Origin: Herbaspirillum autotrophicum
GTDB taxonomy: Bacteria; Pseudomonadota; Gammaproteobacteria; Burkholderiales; Burkholderiaceae_D
Length of the DNA stretch: 64,000 nt
Assembly: GCF_001189915.1 (NCBI RefSeq)
Contig: NZ_LFLS01000036.1
Span: 1-64,000 of the forward strand
Reading direction: 5' to 3'
The notes beneath the pieces were generated by a model that was given only the letters and a program-made list of their open reading frames with translations, was not told the origin of the DNA and searched no databases. Both the position numbers and the translations under genes were made by a program. The stretch's first letter is position 1; every line of letters starts with the position of its first letter. This document shows, piece after piece, positions 8,303 through 17,643 of this stretch.

Positions 8303-9250
8303 ATGACCAAGGAAACCGGACCTCAGACCGCAGCCAGCAGCGCTGCAGCAGACAAAATGGGCGCCCGCTTCGTCGAAGCGGGATTGTTGACGCAAGACCA
8401 GGTAGCGCATGTGGTGGAGTTGCAGAACTCGGCCAACATCCGCTTCGGCGAAGCGGCCGTGCGACTGGGCTTGCTGACCGAGCAAAACGTGCAGGCGGTG
8501 TTGTCGGAGCAATTCAATTACGCCACTGCCCTGTTCCCCAGCAAGAATCTGGACCCGACGCTGGCGATTGCCCATGCGCCGTTCGGACTGGAGTCAGAAG
8601 CCATCCGTCAGATCCGCGCCGAATTGTCGATTCGCCTGAGCGATCTGGAAAGAATCTCGGTCGCGCTGGTCAGCGCCAACGAACGCGAAGGCAAAAGCTA
8701 TCTGGCCGCCAGCCTGGCGCTGGCGTTTTCGCAAATGGGCAAGCGCACCTTGCTGATCGATGCCGACATGCGCTCGGCCCGCCAGCACGGCTTGTTCGGA
8801 CTCGATAACAAGACCGGCCTGTCGACCATGCTGGCCGGTCGCACGCCGATTGCCGCCGGTGTCGGCGCCGAAGGCTTTCCGCATTTGCGCGTCCTGTGCG
8901 CCGGACCGAAGCCGCCGAATCCGCTGGAAATCCTGCTGCAACCGGCACTGAGCAACCTGATGAAGCAACTGGCTGACGACTTCGATGTGTTCATCGTCGA
9001 TACGCCGGCAGCCAAGACCTCGTCGGATGCACAAACGATTGCCCAGCAAGTCGGCATGTGCCTGCTGGTCGGGCGTCAGCATTACACCACGCTCGATGAT
9101 TTGCGCCAGACACAGACGCAAATGCAAACTGCCGGCGCGCAAATTCTCGGCACCGTGTACAACGAATTCTCCGAGGACACCACCCCGGTCGGCGGCAACA
9201 AATTCTGGAATCGTCTACGCAAATGGCTGAACGGTCCACGACAGAACTGA
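8303..9250 (+). CDS. epsG: chain-length determinant kinase-like ATPase EpsG
   Basis: A 315-residue cytoplasmic P-loop protein of the bacterial tyrosine kinase (CpsD/Wzc-C) group. Residues about 15-75 (FVEAGLLTQDQVAHVVELQ...VRLGLLTEQNVQAVLSEQF) resemble the N-terminal domain of type II secretion ATPases, as in other EpsG proteins. The Walker A variant SANEREGKSYLAAS lies at about 115-128, Walker A' LLIDADMR at about 150-157 and FIVDTPAAKTSSDA at about 231-244. The C-terminus (KFWNRLRKWLNGPRQN) has no tyrosine cluster, so the usual autophosphorylation tail is missing. It overlaps the flippase gene by 28 bases. Confidence 0.88.
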   Translation: MTKETGPQTAASSAAADKMGARFVEAGLLTQDQVAHVVELQNSANIRFGEAAVRLGLLTEQNVQAVLSEQFNYATALFPSKNLDPTLAIAHAPFGLESEAIRQIRAELSIRLSDLERISVALVSANEREGKSYLAASLALAFSQMGKRTLLIDADMRSARQHGLFGLDNKTGLSTMLAGRTPIAAGVGAEGFPHLRVLCAGPKPPNPLEILLQPALSNLMKQLADDFDVFIVDTPAAKTSSDAQTIAQQVGMCLLVGRQHYTTLDDLRQTQTQMQTAGAQILGTVYNEFSEDTTPVGGNKFWNRLRKWLNGPRQN

Positions 9251-10506
9251 GCAGCCGCCGGCTGCTCATTCACTCGCTGGCTTCGCTGATTGACCAGGCC
9301 CTGCTGAGCGGTCTGAATTTTGCGCTGGGCCTGATTCTGGTACGGCTGGCCACCAAGGAAGCGTACGGCGTCTACGCACAACTCTACGTGGCGGGCATCT
9401 TCGCCTCGACCTTCATTGAAGCGCTGATCACCGGCCCGCTGACCACCATTGCGCCGGGCAAGACCGAGCAGGAACGCGCGCGTCTGATCGGCTTGCTGCT
9501 GCGTTTTCAATGGATGCTCAGTCTGGCGCTGGCGCTGCTGTTCGGCCTCGGCACCGGCGTCGTCGCCAGCCTCACCGGCATCGACACGCATCCGGTATTG
9601 CTGGCGCTGTCGTTCGCCATTTACGTATTTACCAATGCCCAGCGCGAATACCATCGCAGCGTCAGCTTCATCGAAGCCAAGCCGCGCGAAGTATTGCAAA
9701 CCGATATCGCCTATGCGCTCGGCGTCGCCGCCGGCGTCGGCGTGCTGCTGCTACTGGGCTATCTGACCGTACCGGCCGTGTTGCTGGTGCTCGGCTTGGC
9801 CAATGTGGTTGGTATGTGGCGCAGCGCCGAATACCCGGCCGCCGGCAAGCAACCGCAAGACCGTATCGCCTTTCGTGAAGCCGTGACCGAAGTCTTGCGG
9901 CGCGGCCGCTGGGCACTGCCCGGCGCGATGGTGGCCTGGGCCACCAATTACAGCTACCTGTATCTGGCCGCCGCCGCACTGGGCGTGGCCGCGACCGCCG
10001 AACTGAACGCCTCGCGCTTGTTGCTGATGCCGATCTCGCTGACCGTGCTGGCATGGTCGCGGGTGGCGCGGCCGATGGTCAGCCGGCTGTTCATCGCGCG
10101 CGACTGGAAACATCTGGACCGGCTGGCCTGGGCTTCAGTGGCCGGCATCGAATTGCTGACCATTGGCTATGTCGCCGTGCTGTGGCTGGCGCTGCCGTGG
10201 TTGCAAGCCCATGTGCTGGGCGAAAAGTATCACGGACTGGAACCGCTGGTGCTGGCATGGGGCGGCTACTTCGCCATCAACGCCGCGCGCTGGATCGGCT
10301 CTTCCTGGCTGACCAGCAATGACCAGTACAAACTGTTGCTGTTGAGCGGCATTGCCAGCCTGATCATCATGCTGATCGCCACCTCGATCGCGCTGCCGCT
10401 GTATGGCGCCTGGGGCGCAGTGCTGGCACTGATCATCGTCGAAGTCTTCGACCTGGTGTTGATCTGGGCGGTGTTCCTGCCCTTGGTGAGACGGAGAAAT
10501 GCATGA
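9223..10506 (+). CDS. polysaccharide flippase, Wzx-like
   Basis: A 427-residue protein with about 12 predicted hydrophobic helices spread across its length, typical of MATE/MVF-superfamily polysaccharide transporters. It would move undecaprenyl-linked repeat units across the inner membrane. The N-terminus MAERSTTELSSRRLLIHSLASLIDQALLSGLNFALGL shows the usual amphipathic entry and the helix 1 pattern. It starts inside the end of epsG and ends with an ATGA overlap with the following glycosyltransferase, so translation is coupled along this stretch. Substrate cannot be read from sequence. Confidence 0.85.
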   Translation: MAERSTTELSSRRLLIHSLASLIDQALLSGLNFALGLILVRLATKEAYGVYAQLYVAGIFASTFIEALITGPLTTIAPGKTEQERARLIGLLLRFQWMLSLALALLFGLGTGVVASLTGIDTHPVLLALSFAIYVFTNAQREYHRSVSFIEAKPREVLQTDIAYALGVAAGVGVLLLLGYLTVPAVLLVLGLANVVGMWRSAEYPAAGKQPQDRIAFREAVTEVLRRGRWALPGAMVAWATNYSYLYLAAAALGVAATAELNASRLLLMPISLTVLAWSRVARPMVSRLFIARDWKHLDRLAWASVAGIELLTIGYVAVLWLALPWLQAHVLGEKYHGLEPLVLAWGGYFAINAARWIGSSWLTSNDQYKLLLLSGIASLIIMLIATSIALPLYGAWGAVLALIIVEVFDLVLIWAVFLPLVRRRNA

Positions 10507-11441
10507 GCCACAATAACGATAACAACATCGATATCAGCATCTGCATTTGTACCTTCCGCCGGCCCGGGTTGCTGGATACCCTGCTGGCAGCGCTGACCGT
10601 GCAATCGCGCGCGGATCTGCGACTGGAAGTGGTGGTGGTCGACAATGATCCGGTCGCCTCGGCGACGCCGGTGTTGCAGGCCTGGCGCACGCAATTGCCG
10701 TTTCCGTTGCGCGCCCTCAATGAACGCACGCCCAATATCGCCCTCGCCCGCAATGCCGCAGTCCATGCGGCGGTCGGTGAATGGGTGTTGTTTATCGACG
10801 ATGACGAAGCGCCCGATCCCGAATGGATATTGCGCATGCTGGCCGCCCAGCGTCGTTATAACGCCGATGCCGTCTTCGGTCCGGTCACCCCGCGCTATCG
10901 CGACGACACGCCGGACTGGATTCGCCAAGGCGATTTTTTCAACCGGCCGCGCTTCGCCACCGGCACCGTGATCACCACCAAGGACAGCCGCACCGGCAAC
11001 GTCCTGATCCGGCGCAACGCCCTGATGGAAATTCCGGGGCCGTTCGATCTGGCCTTTGGTCGTACCGGCGCTGAAGATACCATGCTGTTTCGCGACATGC
11101 TGGCGCGCGGCGCGGTATTCATCTGGTGCGACGAAGCCACTGTCAGCGAAGAGGTGCCGCCGCAACGCGCCAATCTCAACTGGCTGTTGCGCCGTTCCTA
11201 CCGGCTCGGTCAAACCTACGTGCTGTCGGAGATTGCGCGCCTGAGTCGCGCCCAAAGTCTGATGCGCGGTGCCCGGCTCGGCTTGCGGGCGTTGCTTCAA
11301 CTGTTGATCGCCGCCGCCTTGAGTCTGGTTTATTTTCCTTTTTCACGCATCAAGGCTATCCGCTGGTTGCGCACTTCGGTGGCGCAATGTGGCAAACTGA
11401 GTGCCTTGCTGGGACATCGCTATCATGAATACGGCCACTGA
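10503..11441 (+). CDS. glycosyltransferase family 2
   Basis: A 312-residue GT-A-fold transferase. The N-terminal nucleotide-sugar domain has ISICICTFRRPGLLDTLL, the DND-type acidic motif VVVDNDP at about 47-53 and a metal-binding FIDDDEAP at about 98-105. A C-terminal hydrophobic helix near residues 262-280 (LLQLLIAAALSLVYFPF) probably anchors it to the inner membrane. It overlaps the flippase by four bases (ATGA) and the ligase gene by 17 bases. It would add one sugar to the lipid-linked repeat; donor and linkage are unknown. Confidence 0.9.
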   Translation: MSHNNDNNIDISICICTFRRPGLLDTLLAALTVQSRADLRLEVVVVDNDPVASATPVLQAWRTQLPFPLRALNERTPNIALARNAAVHAAVGEWVLFIDDDEAPDPEWILRMLAAQRRYNADAVFGPVTPRYRDDTPDWIRQGDFFNRPRFATGTVITTKDSRTGNVLIRRNALMEIPGPFDLAFGRTGAEDTMLFRDMLARGAVFIWCDEATVSEEVPPQRANLNWLLRRSYRLGQTYVLSEIARLSRAQSLMRGARLGLRALLQLLIAAALSLVYFPFSRIKAIRWLRTSVAQCGKLSALLGHRYHEYGH

Positions 11442-12777
11442 ACAGTATCAGCCACCACCGCGGGCCTCCACGTTCGGCGATATCAATCCCTACGTGGTGC
11501 GCCTGCTGATCGTGCTCAGCATGACATTTTCGCTGCTGCCGCCGGGCTTCGACTGGAGCAATGTGGAAGCGCACGGCAGCTACATCGAAGGCTCGTTCAT
11601 TTTCCAGTTGCAGTTCGGCTCGGTCTTTCTGCTCGGCGCCTGGCAAGCCTGGCGCACGCGTTACTGGACCTTCCTGCATATCCGCCATCTCAATCCGCTG
11701 CTGATCTTGCTGATTCTGTACTGCGCCGCCAGCATGCTGTGGTCGCCCTATCCGCTGGTGACCCTGAAACGGGTGGTGCAACTGGGCGGCCTGGTGCTGG
11801 TCGGCATTGCCATTTCACCGCCCATTGGCGGCAAGCATCAATTGATCCGCACCATGCTCGGCACGCTGATGACGCTAATGGCCATTTCGTTTGTAGTGTC
11901 GCTGGTGATGCCGCGCATCGGCGTTGATTACGAACTCGGCGGCGCCTGGCGCGGCATCCTGACGCAAAAAAATACGCTGGGTGCGATTTCCGGCCTGTGC
12001 GTGGTGATGTGGATCAAGGAATGTTTCGGCAAAACCTTCCCGCGCTCCTTGTGTTTTTCCGGCATCCTGTTCAGCCTGTTCATGCTGGTCATGGCCAAGA
12101 GCAGTACCGCGATTCTGGTCGCCACGCTCGGCACCGCGATTTATCTGCTGGTGCGGCGGCGCTATCTCAGCGGTCCGTTCGACGGCCGCCGGCTGACGCT
12201 GGCGCTGGTGGTCATCGCGCTGCTCGGGCTGCACATGTTTTATGTCAGCGAAGGCCGTCTGCCGCAATGGAGCGAGCTGTTCGCACCGTTCGGCAAGGTA
12301 TTCAACAAGTCGACCGATCTGACCGGCCGTACCGATATCTGGCGTCTGGTGTTACTGGAAGTGCAGCGGCATCCGGTGTTCGGCATCGGTTACGGCGCCT
12401 TCTGGCTCGGTGAAGGCAGCCCGTCGCAAATGATCATTGACGCGTTGCACTGGATTCCGCTGCAAGCGCATAACGGCTACCTCGACATCCTCAACGAGCT
12501 TGGCATTGTCGGCGTCACGCTGATGGCTGGCGTGTTCCTGTTTCACATTCGCAATCTGGTGCGGCTGACGCGGATTGACCGCGAAGAAGCGGCGATTCAC
12601 TGGGCCATGCTGATCCTGATCCTGATCAGCAATCTGTCGGAGAGTGAAGTGTTTCGCGGGGTGTTGTTCCAGAATATTTTCTTTATCTATTCCTCCACGG
12701 CGATCTCGGCCCGGCTCACCGTCGACCGCATGGAAAAAGCGGCGGCTGCGGCTGCGCTCAAAGGGACGGCGGCATGA
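11425..12777 (+). CDS. O-antigen ligase/polymerase family membrane protein
   Basis: A 450-residue inner-membrane protein with roughly 10-12 hydrophobic helices and a large periplasmic loop. The loop contains GRTDIWRLVLLEVQRHPVFGIGYGAFW and later HNGYLDILNELGIVG, both characteristic of the Wzy_C/O-antigen ligase family (GR and HN motifs). In an exopolysaccharide operon without other candidates it is the likely polymerase. The start ATG at 11425 is chosen over one eight codons earlier. It overlaps genes on both sides, ending in an ATGA overlap with the glycosidase gene. Confidence 0.87.
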   Translation: MNTATEQYQPPPRASTFGDINPYVVRLLIVLSMTFSLLPPGFDWSNVEAHGSYIEGSFIFQLQFGSVFLLGAWQAWRTRYWTFLHIRHLNPLLILLILYCAASMLWSPYPLVTLKRVVQLGGLVLVGIAISPPIGGKHQLIRTMLGTLMTLMAISFVVSLVMPRIGVDYELGGAWRGILTQKNTLGAISGLCVVMWIKECFGKTFPRSLCFSGILFSLFMLVMAKSSTAILVATLGTAIYLLVRRRYLSGPFDGRRLTLALVVIALLGLHMFYVSEGRLPQWSELFAPFGKVFNKSTDLTGRTDIWRLVLLEVQRHPVFGIGYGAFWLGEGSPSQMIIDALHWIPLQAHNGYLDILNELGIVGVTLMAGVFLFHIRNLVRLTRIDREEAAIHWAMLILILISNLSESEVFRGVLFQNIFFIYSSTAISARLTVDRMEKAAAAAALKGTAA

Positions 12778-15191
12778 TGCGTCGACACTCCTTCCTGCGC
12801 CATGCCACCGGCATGCTGGCGCTGCTGCTGGCCAGCGGCAGCCTGCCGGCAGCCACCAGCGTCATCCAGAGCAGCGCCGCCAATACCGCCTTCACCAGCG
12901 GTGACAACGGCACCCAATATTTCAATGTGGCGATTGATGAAGACAAGCTGGCCGGCGCGCCCGACCGCTCAGCGCTCAATCAACCGCTGGATGCCAGCGC
13001 CCGCATCTTTATCCGCGACGGCCATTTTTACCGGATCGGTACCGATGGCAAACCGAATACCGCGGATGACAAACGGGTGCGCCTGTACGGCATCAATCTG
13101 AGTTTCGCCACCAATTTTCCGTCCGAAGCCGATGCCGTGCGCATCGCCCGTCGCCTGCGCAAGCTCGGCATCAATGCGGTGCGCCTGCATCACATGGATA
13201 CCAGCCCCGGCACCGCAGACAATCCGCCGCGCAGTTTGCTGACGCCCGGTCCTTATCCGAGTTTCAATCAAGTGGCGCTGAGCCGCTTGCGCAATTTCAT
13301 CGGCGTGCTCAAACAGGAAGGCATCTACGTCAATCTGAACCTGCACGTCGGTTATCGCTTCCGGCCGGCGATTGACCAATTGCCGCCGCTCGATGGCAAG
13401 GCCGACGCCACTGCCCTCGGCGCACCGGTGCACGTGTACTACCCGCGCATGGTGGCGTTGCAGGAAGACTATGCGCGGCAACTGATCCGCGCTCTCGGAC
13501 TGCGCAACAACCCGGCGCTGGCGATGGTCGAGATCAATAACGAATCATCCCTGATGGCGGCCTGGCAACGGCGCGAATGGCACGACGCCGTGCCGAAAGC
13601 CTATGAAGCGAGTTTGCGCCAGCAATGGCAAGCCTGGGTCATCAAGCGTTATGGCTCCGGCGCCAATGCCTGCGCCACCTGGAAAACCTGCGCCGACAAC
13701 AATGCCACGATCCAGTTGCTGACGCCGACGGATGCCACCTATGCCCAAAGCGGCAAGATCGGACAATGGCGTGATCGTCTCGACGGCAAGCTGCGCTCCC
13801 TCAGCACCAAGGTATTCGGCGCCACCGATCCCGGCACCCCGGACGAGGCCGGCGCGGCGCTGCGGATCCGCGATTTCCTGAGCTTTTTGAGCGATACCGA
13901 CCGCGCCTATTTCAATCGTCTGCGGCGCGTGGTGCAAGAAGAAACCGATAGCATGGTGCCGGTCACCGGCACCCAGATGAGTTACGGCGGCGTCCTGAAT
14001 TACGATTCGCAGGCGCAGATGGATTACATCGATGAACACTTTTACATCGACCATCCCGACTTCCCCGGCCCGGCCTGGGACCGCAACGACTGGCGCATCC
14101 ACGATACCTCGGCCGCCGGCGGTGAACTGCGGCAATTGCTGAACCTGGGATTGCGGCGCGATATGCGCAAGCCATTCGTGGTCAGCGAATTCAACCAGCC
14201 ATTTCCGAACCGGCAAGGCACCGAAATCCAGCCCTTGATGGCGATCGTGGCGGCCATGCAAGACTGGGATGGATTGTTTTTCTTTGATTACATGGATGGC
14301 GATAACTGGGCCGACACGCCGTCGGCCTTCACGCTCAGCGGCGACTGGGGCAAATACGCGCTCACCGGGCAAAGCGCCCTGCTGTTTCGCAATGGCCTGA
14401 TACCGGCATTGCCGACCCAGATCAACGTGCCGCTGGCAGCACCGGCACGGCTGGCGATTGCCGCTTCGCGCGACTACGGCGCGCTGGAAACGCATCTGGC
14501 CGTCCGTTACGGTATCAGTCCGGAACTGGCATTGCAGGCGCGGCTGGCACTGGATTTATCGGGCAACGGCAAACTCGGTACGCAAGCGGCAATCGCGCCG
14601 ACCGCCACGATGCGGTCGCCGGACGGCAGCATCGAATTTCAGCCGCAGCAGCGCACGATCCTGTTGCGCACGTCACAAGCACGCGGCTTTTTCGGTTTCC
14701 TGATGACCAATCGCCGTCTCGGCGACAACCTCGCCAGTGTTGAATTGCTCGGCAAGGGACGCGGCTTCGCCACGATTTTGCTGACCGCGCTCGACAATCG
14801 CCCGCTGGCATCGTCGCGTCAGATTCTGATCTCGGCACCGAATGCGGTCACCGGCACCCAACCGGGATCGCTGCCGCAACGCCCCAAAGAACTGGTGCGC
14901 TACAAGAATGAAAGTCAATGGAAGACACTGGAAGCCGACGCTGCCGACGCCAACAAACCCTCAGGTCCACGCGACGTTCAGGGACCGGTCTGGATGGAGC
15001 GCACCGAAGCACGCGTGAGCTGGCAGACGGTGGCGCGACAGGTGACGGTGTATCCGCTTGATGGCAGCGGCCAGCGCATGCGCGCGCTCGGCACTGAACA
15101 AGTGACATTGAAAAATGGCATGGTGTCGGTCTACCTTCAGGCCGAAGCCGCACAGGCAAGTCCATGGTATGAAGTGATTACCAATGAATAA
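12774..15191 (+). CDS. secreted glycoside hydrolase, GH5/GHA clan-like
   Basis: An 805-residue exported protein. A signal peptide (HATGMLALLLASGSLPAATS) is followed by a catalytic barrel: RRLRKLGINAVRLHHMD at about 127-143, the acid/base candidate in LAMVEINNES at about 248-257 (E before S), and the nucleophile candidate in KPFVVSEFNQP at about 466-476. The C-terminal 250 residues are beta-rich and probably an accessory domain. It sits between the polymerase and EpsL, where a periplasmic or surface hydrolase could trim or release the polymer made by the locus. It overlaps both neighbours, so it is a full operon member. Confidence 0.82.
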   Translation: MMRRHSFLRHATGMLALLLASGSLPAATSVIQSSAANTAFTSGDNGTQYFNVAIDEDKLAGAPDRSALNQPLDASARIFIRDGHFYRIGTDGKPNTADDKRVRLYGINLSFATNFPSEADAVRIARRLRKLGINAVRLHHMDTSPGTADNPPRSLLTPGPYPSFNQVALSRLRNFIGVLKQEGIYVNLNLHVGYRFRPAIDQLPPLDGKADATALGAPVHVYYPRMVALQEDYARQLIRALGLRNNPALAMVEINNESSLMAAWQRREWHDAVPKAYEASLRQQWQAWVIKRYGSGANACATWKTCADNNATIQLLTPTDATYAQSGKIGQWRDRLDGKLRSLSTKVFGATDPGTPDEAGAALRIRDFLSFLSDTDRAYFNRLRRVVQEETDSMVPVTGTQMSYGGVLNYDSQAQMDYIDEHFYIDHPDFPGPAWDRNDWRIHDTSAAGGELRQLLNLGLRRDMRKPFVVSEFNQPFPNRQGTEIQPLMAIVAAMQDWDGLFFFDYMDGDNWADTPSAFTLSGDWGKYALTGQSALLFRNGLIPALPTQINVPLAAPARLAIAASRDYGALETHLAVRYGISPELALQARLALDLSGNGKLGTQAAIAPTATMRSPDGSIEFQPQQRTILLRTSQARGFFGFLMTNRRLGDNLASVELLGKGRGFATILLTALDNRPLASSRQILISAPNAVTGTQPGSLPQRPKELVRYKNESQWKTLEADAADANKPSGPRDVQGPVWMERTEARVSWQTVARQVTVYPLDGSGQRMRALGTEQVTLKNGMVSVYLQAEAAQASPWYEVITNE

Positions 15192-16521
15192 GCGACGCGA
15201 CGACACTCTCTCCGCGACAAAGCGCATCTGCCGCCGGCTGCAGCGCTTATGCCTGCTTGGCCTGACGCTGGGTCTGGCGTCGGCTCTGCCGCTGACGGCC
15301 AATGCCACTGCCGAATATGCGCTGCAAGGCGGCACCAGCTGGTATCGCATCTTCAATCCATTTTTGTATTCCTCGAGCGACCCGAATCCGCTCAAGGCCT
15401 CCGACACGGCGTGGTCTACCGATATCCGGGCGGCGCTGTTTCTGCCGCTGCCGACCGAGCGCAGCCATCTGGAACTGACCGCCTCGGCGTCGCAGATGCA
15501 TTACAACTTCTTCGACAACCTGAACTACACCAAGAAGCAATTCGAAGGCATGTATGTCTGGGAATACGACACCTGGATTCGCGGTCGCCTGCGCCATCGC
15601 ATCGATGACCGGCTCTACAGTTATTTCGGCGGCAATTCACCGGCGCCGCAACTGGAAGTGCCGCACATCCGCGAAGATCAGGCCGAACTGGCCTTGCGCG
15701 TGTCGTCGCGCTTCGACCTGCCGGTCACGCTGACGCAACAGACGCTGCGCTATATGGTGCCGTCGAATGCCCAGCCCTTCAACATGGACAGCAATGCAGC
15801 ACAAGTAGCCATCCGCTACGAGTCCGGCACCAAATCCACATTGTCGGCGGGGATCAAGCGCACCCGCGTCAATTTCCCGTTCCGCAGCGCCACCGATATC
15901 GTCGCCCTCGATTCCGGCTATACCGATCAGGAATTGTTTCTCGATACCGCCTGGCGCTACTCCGAAGATACCGTGGTGATCGGCCATCTCGGTACCGTCA
16001 GCCGCCGTTTTGCCACTTACGCCGATCGCAACAGCAATCTGATTTCGGCCGAAATCGGCGCCGACTGGCACTATTCGCCGAAGACCACCTTCATCGCCCG
16101 CATCTGGGATCAACCGCAAGCCAATATCGAAGCCAGCAACCGGCTGTATGTGGTATCGACCGGGATTCTCGGACGCATGATCTGGCAATCGACACCGAAG
16201 ACCCGTTTTTCCCTGCTGGCGTCGCTGGAAAATCAGAAATACCAAAGTTTCATCAGTGGCACTACCGTCAACGACAGCAGCGGCAAAGACCGGATTTCAC
16301 GTCTCGGCCTGCGTTTCGACTATGACATTACGCCGCGGCTGGCATTGCGGGTTGAAGGTACACGCGAAAAGACTTTGTCGACCGGCTCCGGCCTTGATTA
16401 TCCGCAAAGCATGGTGCAGATCAGCATCAGCTATTCGTTCGAAAACGTGCCGGGCAAATTTACGTTTGAAAATCAACAAGGCTGGAACCGGGCCCGGCAA
16501 CAAATCGAGAATCTGCGATGA
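15184..16521 (+). CDS. epsL: EpsL-type outer-membrane beta-barrel protein
   Basis: A 445-residue protein with an N-terminal export signal (LCLLGLTLGLASALPLTANA) and a mature part built of alternating amphipathic strands, ending in an aromatic-rich strand and NQQGWNRARQQIENLR. The pattern (YSSSDPNPLKASDTAWSTD early; LHLE-type strands with QMHYNFFDNLNYTKKQFEG) matches EpsL, the barrel protein found with exosortase-B exopolysaccharide loci. It probably forms or supports the outer-membrane exit route. It overlaps the glycosidase by 8 bases and the acyltransferase by four (ATGA). Confidence 0.82.
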   Translation: MNKRRDDTLSATKRICRRLQRLCLLGLTLGLASALPLTANATAEYALQGGTSWYRIFNPFLYSSSDPNPLKASDTAWSTDIRAALFLPLPTERSHLELTASASQMHYNFFDNLNYTKKQFEGMYVWEYDTWIRGRLRHRIDDRLYSYFGGNSPAPQLEVPHIREDQAELALRVSSRFDLPVTLTQQTLRYMVPSNAQPFNMDSNAAQVAIRYESGTKSTLSAGIKRTRVNFPFRSATDIVALDSGYTDQELFLDTAWRYSEDTVVIGHLGTVSRRFATYADRNSNLISAEIGADWHYSPKTTFIARIWDQPQANIEASNRLYVVSTGILGRMIWQSTPKTRFSLLASLENQKYQSFISGTTVNDSSGKDRISRLGLRFDYDITPRLALRVEGTREKTLSTGSGLDYPQSMVQISISYSFENVPGKFTFENQQGWNRARQQIENLR

Positions 16522-17630
16522 AACCGTTTGCCAGCGCCGCACCGTCATTTGATTACATTCCCGGCCTGGACGGCTTGCGTGCCTGCGCCGTAATGATCGT
16601 GATCCTCGCGCACCTGGGCTTTCATGCGACGATTCCGGGCGGCTTCGGCGTCACCCTGTTCTTCTTCATCAGCGGCATGCTGATCACCCGTCTATTGCTG
16701 GCAGAGCATGCGCTGGCTGGTGGCATTGCCGTCATGCGTTTTTACGCGCGCCGCATGTTCCGGTTGTATCCGGCGTTGCTGGTGGCGGTGGCGCTGGCGG
16801 CACTGGTGTTCAGCGCCGACGGCGGCATCATGACCTGGGGCAAGGTGGCTTCGGCGCTGTTCTACTACGCCAATTACTACGGTATCTACGTCAATTTCGG
16901 TCAGGGCCGTGATGGCTTCGACCCCTTCAGCATCCTGTGGTCGCTGGCGGTCGAAGAACAGTATTACGTGATCTTTCCGTTCATCTGCCTGGCCCTGGCG
17001 GCCAAGCCAAAACGCTTTACCTGGGTGCTGGTGATCAGCGTCATCGTGGTGCTGGCATGGCGCATCATCCTGCATGTCAACGGCGCCACCACTGACCGCA
17101 TCTACATGGGCACCGATACCCGCATCGATTCGATTCTGTATGGGGCGTGGCTGACCTTGATTCTGGCCACCGATGTGCGCCAGCGCTGGCTCAGCTTTGC
17201 CAGCCGTTACCGGGTGCAGGCTGCCAGTCTGCTGTTGTTGCTGTCGACCTTCCTGATCCGCGATCCCGGTTATCGCGATACCCTGCGTTACAGTCTGCAA
17301 GGCCTGGCGCTGATGCCGCTGGTGACCGCCATCTGTTTCACCGATGCCGTGACGCCATTGACGACCCTGCTTGAAAAGAAAGGCTTTCGTCGTATCGGCG
17401 CGTGGTCTTATTCGCTCTATCTGTACCATCCGATCGCCATCGTGATGGCGGAAACCTGGTGGGGACCGGGCAGCCTCGGGCCGCATGAAATCAGTGGCCG
17501 GGCCTGGGCCGGTTTCGCCGTGACGGCATTGCTGCTGACATTTATCCTGGCCCCTGCCTCGTATCGCTTCATCGAAAAACCGTTCATGCAATGGCGCCGT
17601 CGGTTTGGCGCACACATTGTCAGTACCTGA
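16518..17630 (+). CDS. acyltransferase family 3 membrane protein
   Basis: A 370-residue inner-membrane protein with about ten helices. Family marks are YIPGLDGLRACAVMIVILAHLGFH at the N-terminus (split here by the catalytic H in ILAHLGFH), RRMFRLYPALL at about 75-85, and SLAVEEQYYVIFPF at about 142-155. Members transfer acetyl or other acyl groups to sugars on the periplasmic side. In this operon it probably acylates the exopolysaccharide, opposing or complementing the adjacent deacetylase. Confidence 0.9.
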   Translation: MKPFASAAPSFDYIPGLDGLRACAVMIVILAHLGFHATIPGGFGVTLFFFISGMLITRLLLAEHALAGGIAVMRFYARRMFRLYPALLVAVALAALVFSADGGIMTWGKVASALFYYANYYGIYVNFGQGRDGFDPFSILWSLAVEEQYYVIFPFICLALAAKPKRFTWVLVISVIVVLAWRIILHVNGATTDRIYMGTDTRIDSILYGAWLTLILATDVRQRWLSFASRYRVQAASLLLLLSTFLIRDPGYRDTLRYSLQGLALMPLVTAICFTDAVTPLTTLLEKKGFRRIGAWSYSLYLYHPIAIVMAETWWGPGSLGPHEISGRAWAGFAVTALLLTFILAPASYRFIEKPFMQWRRRFGAHIVST

Positions 17631-17643
17631 CCGGAAGCCCGCC

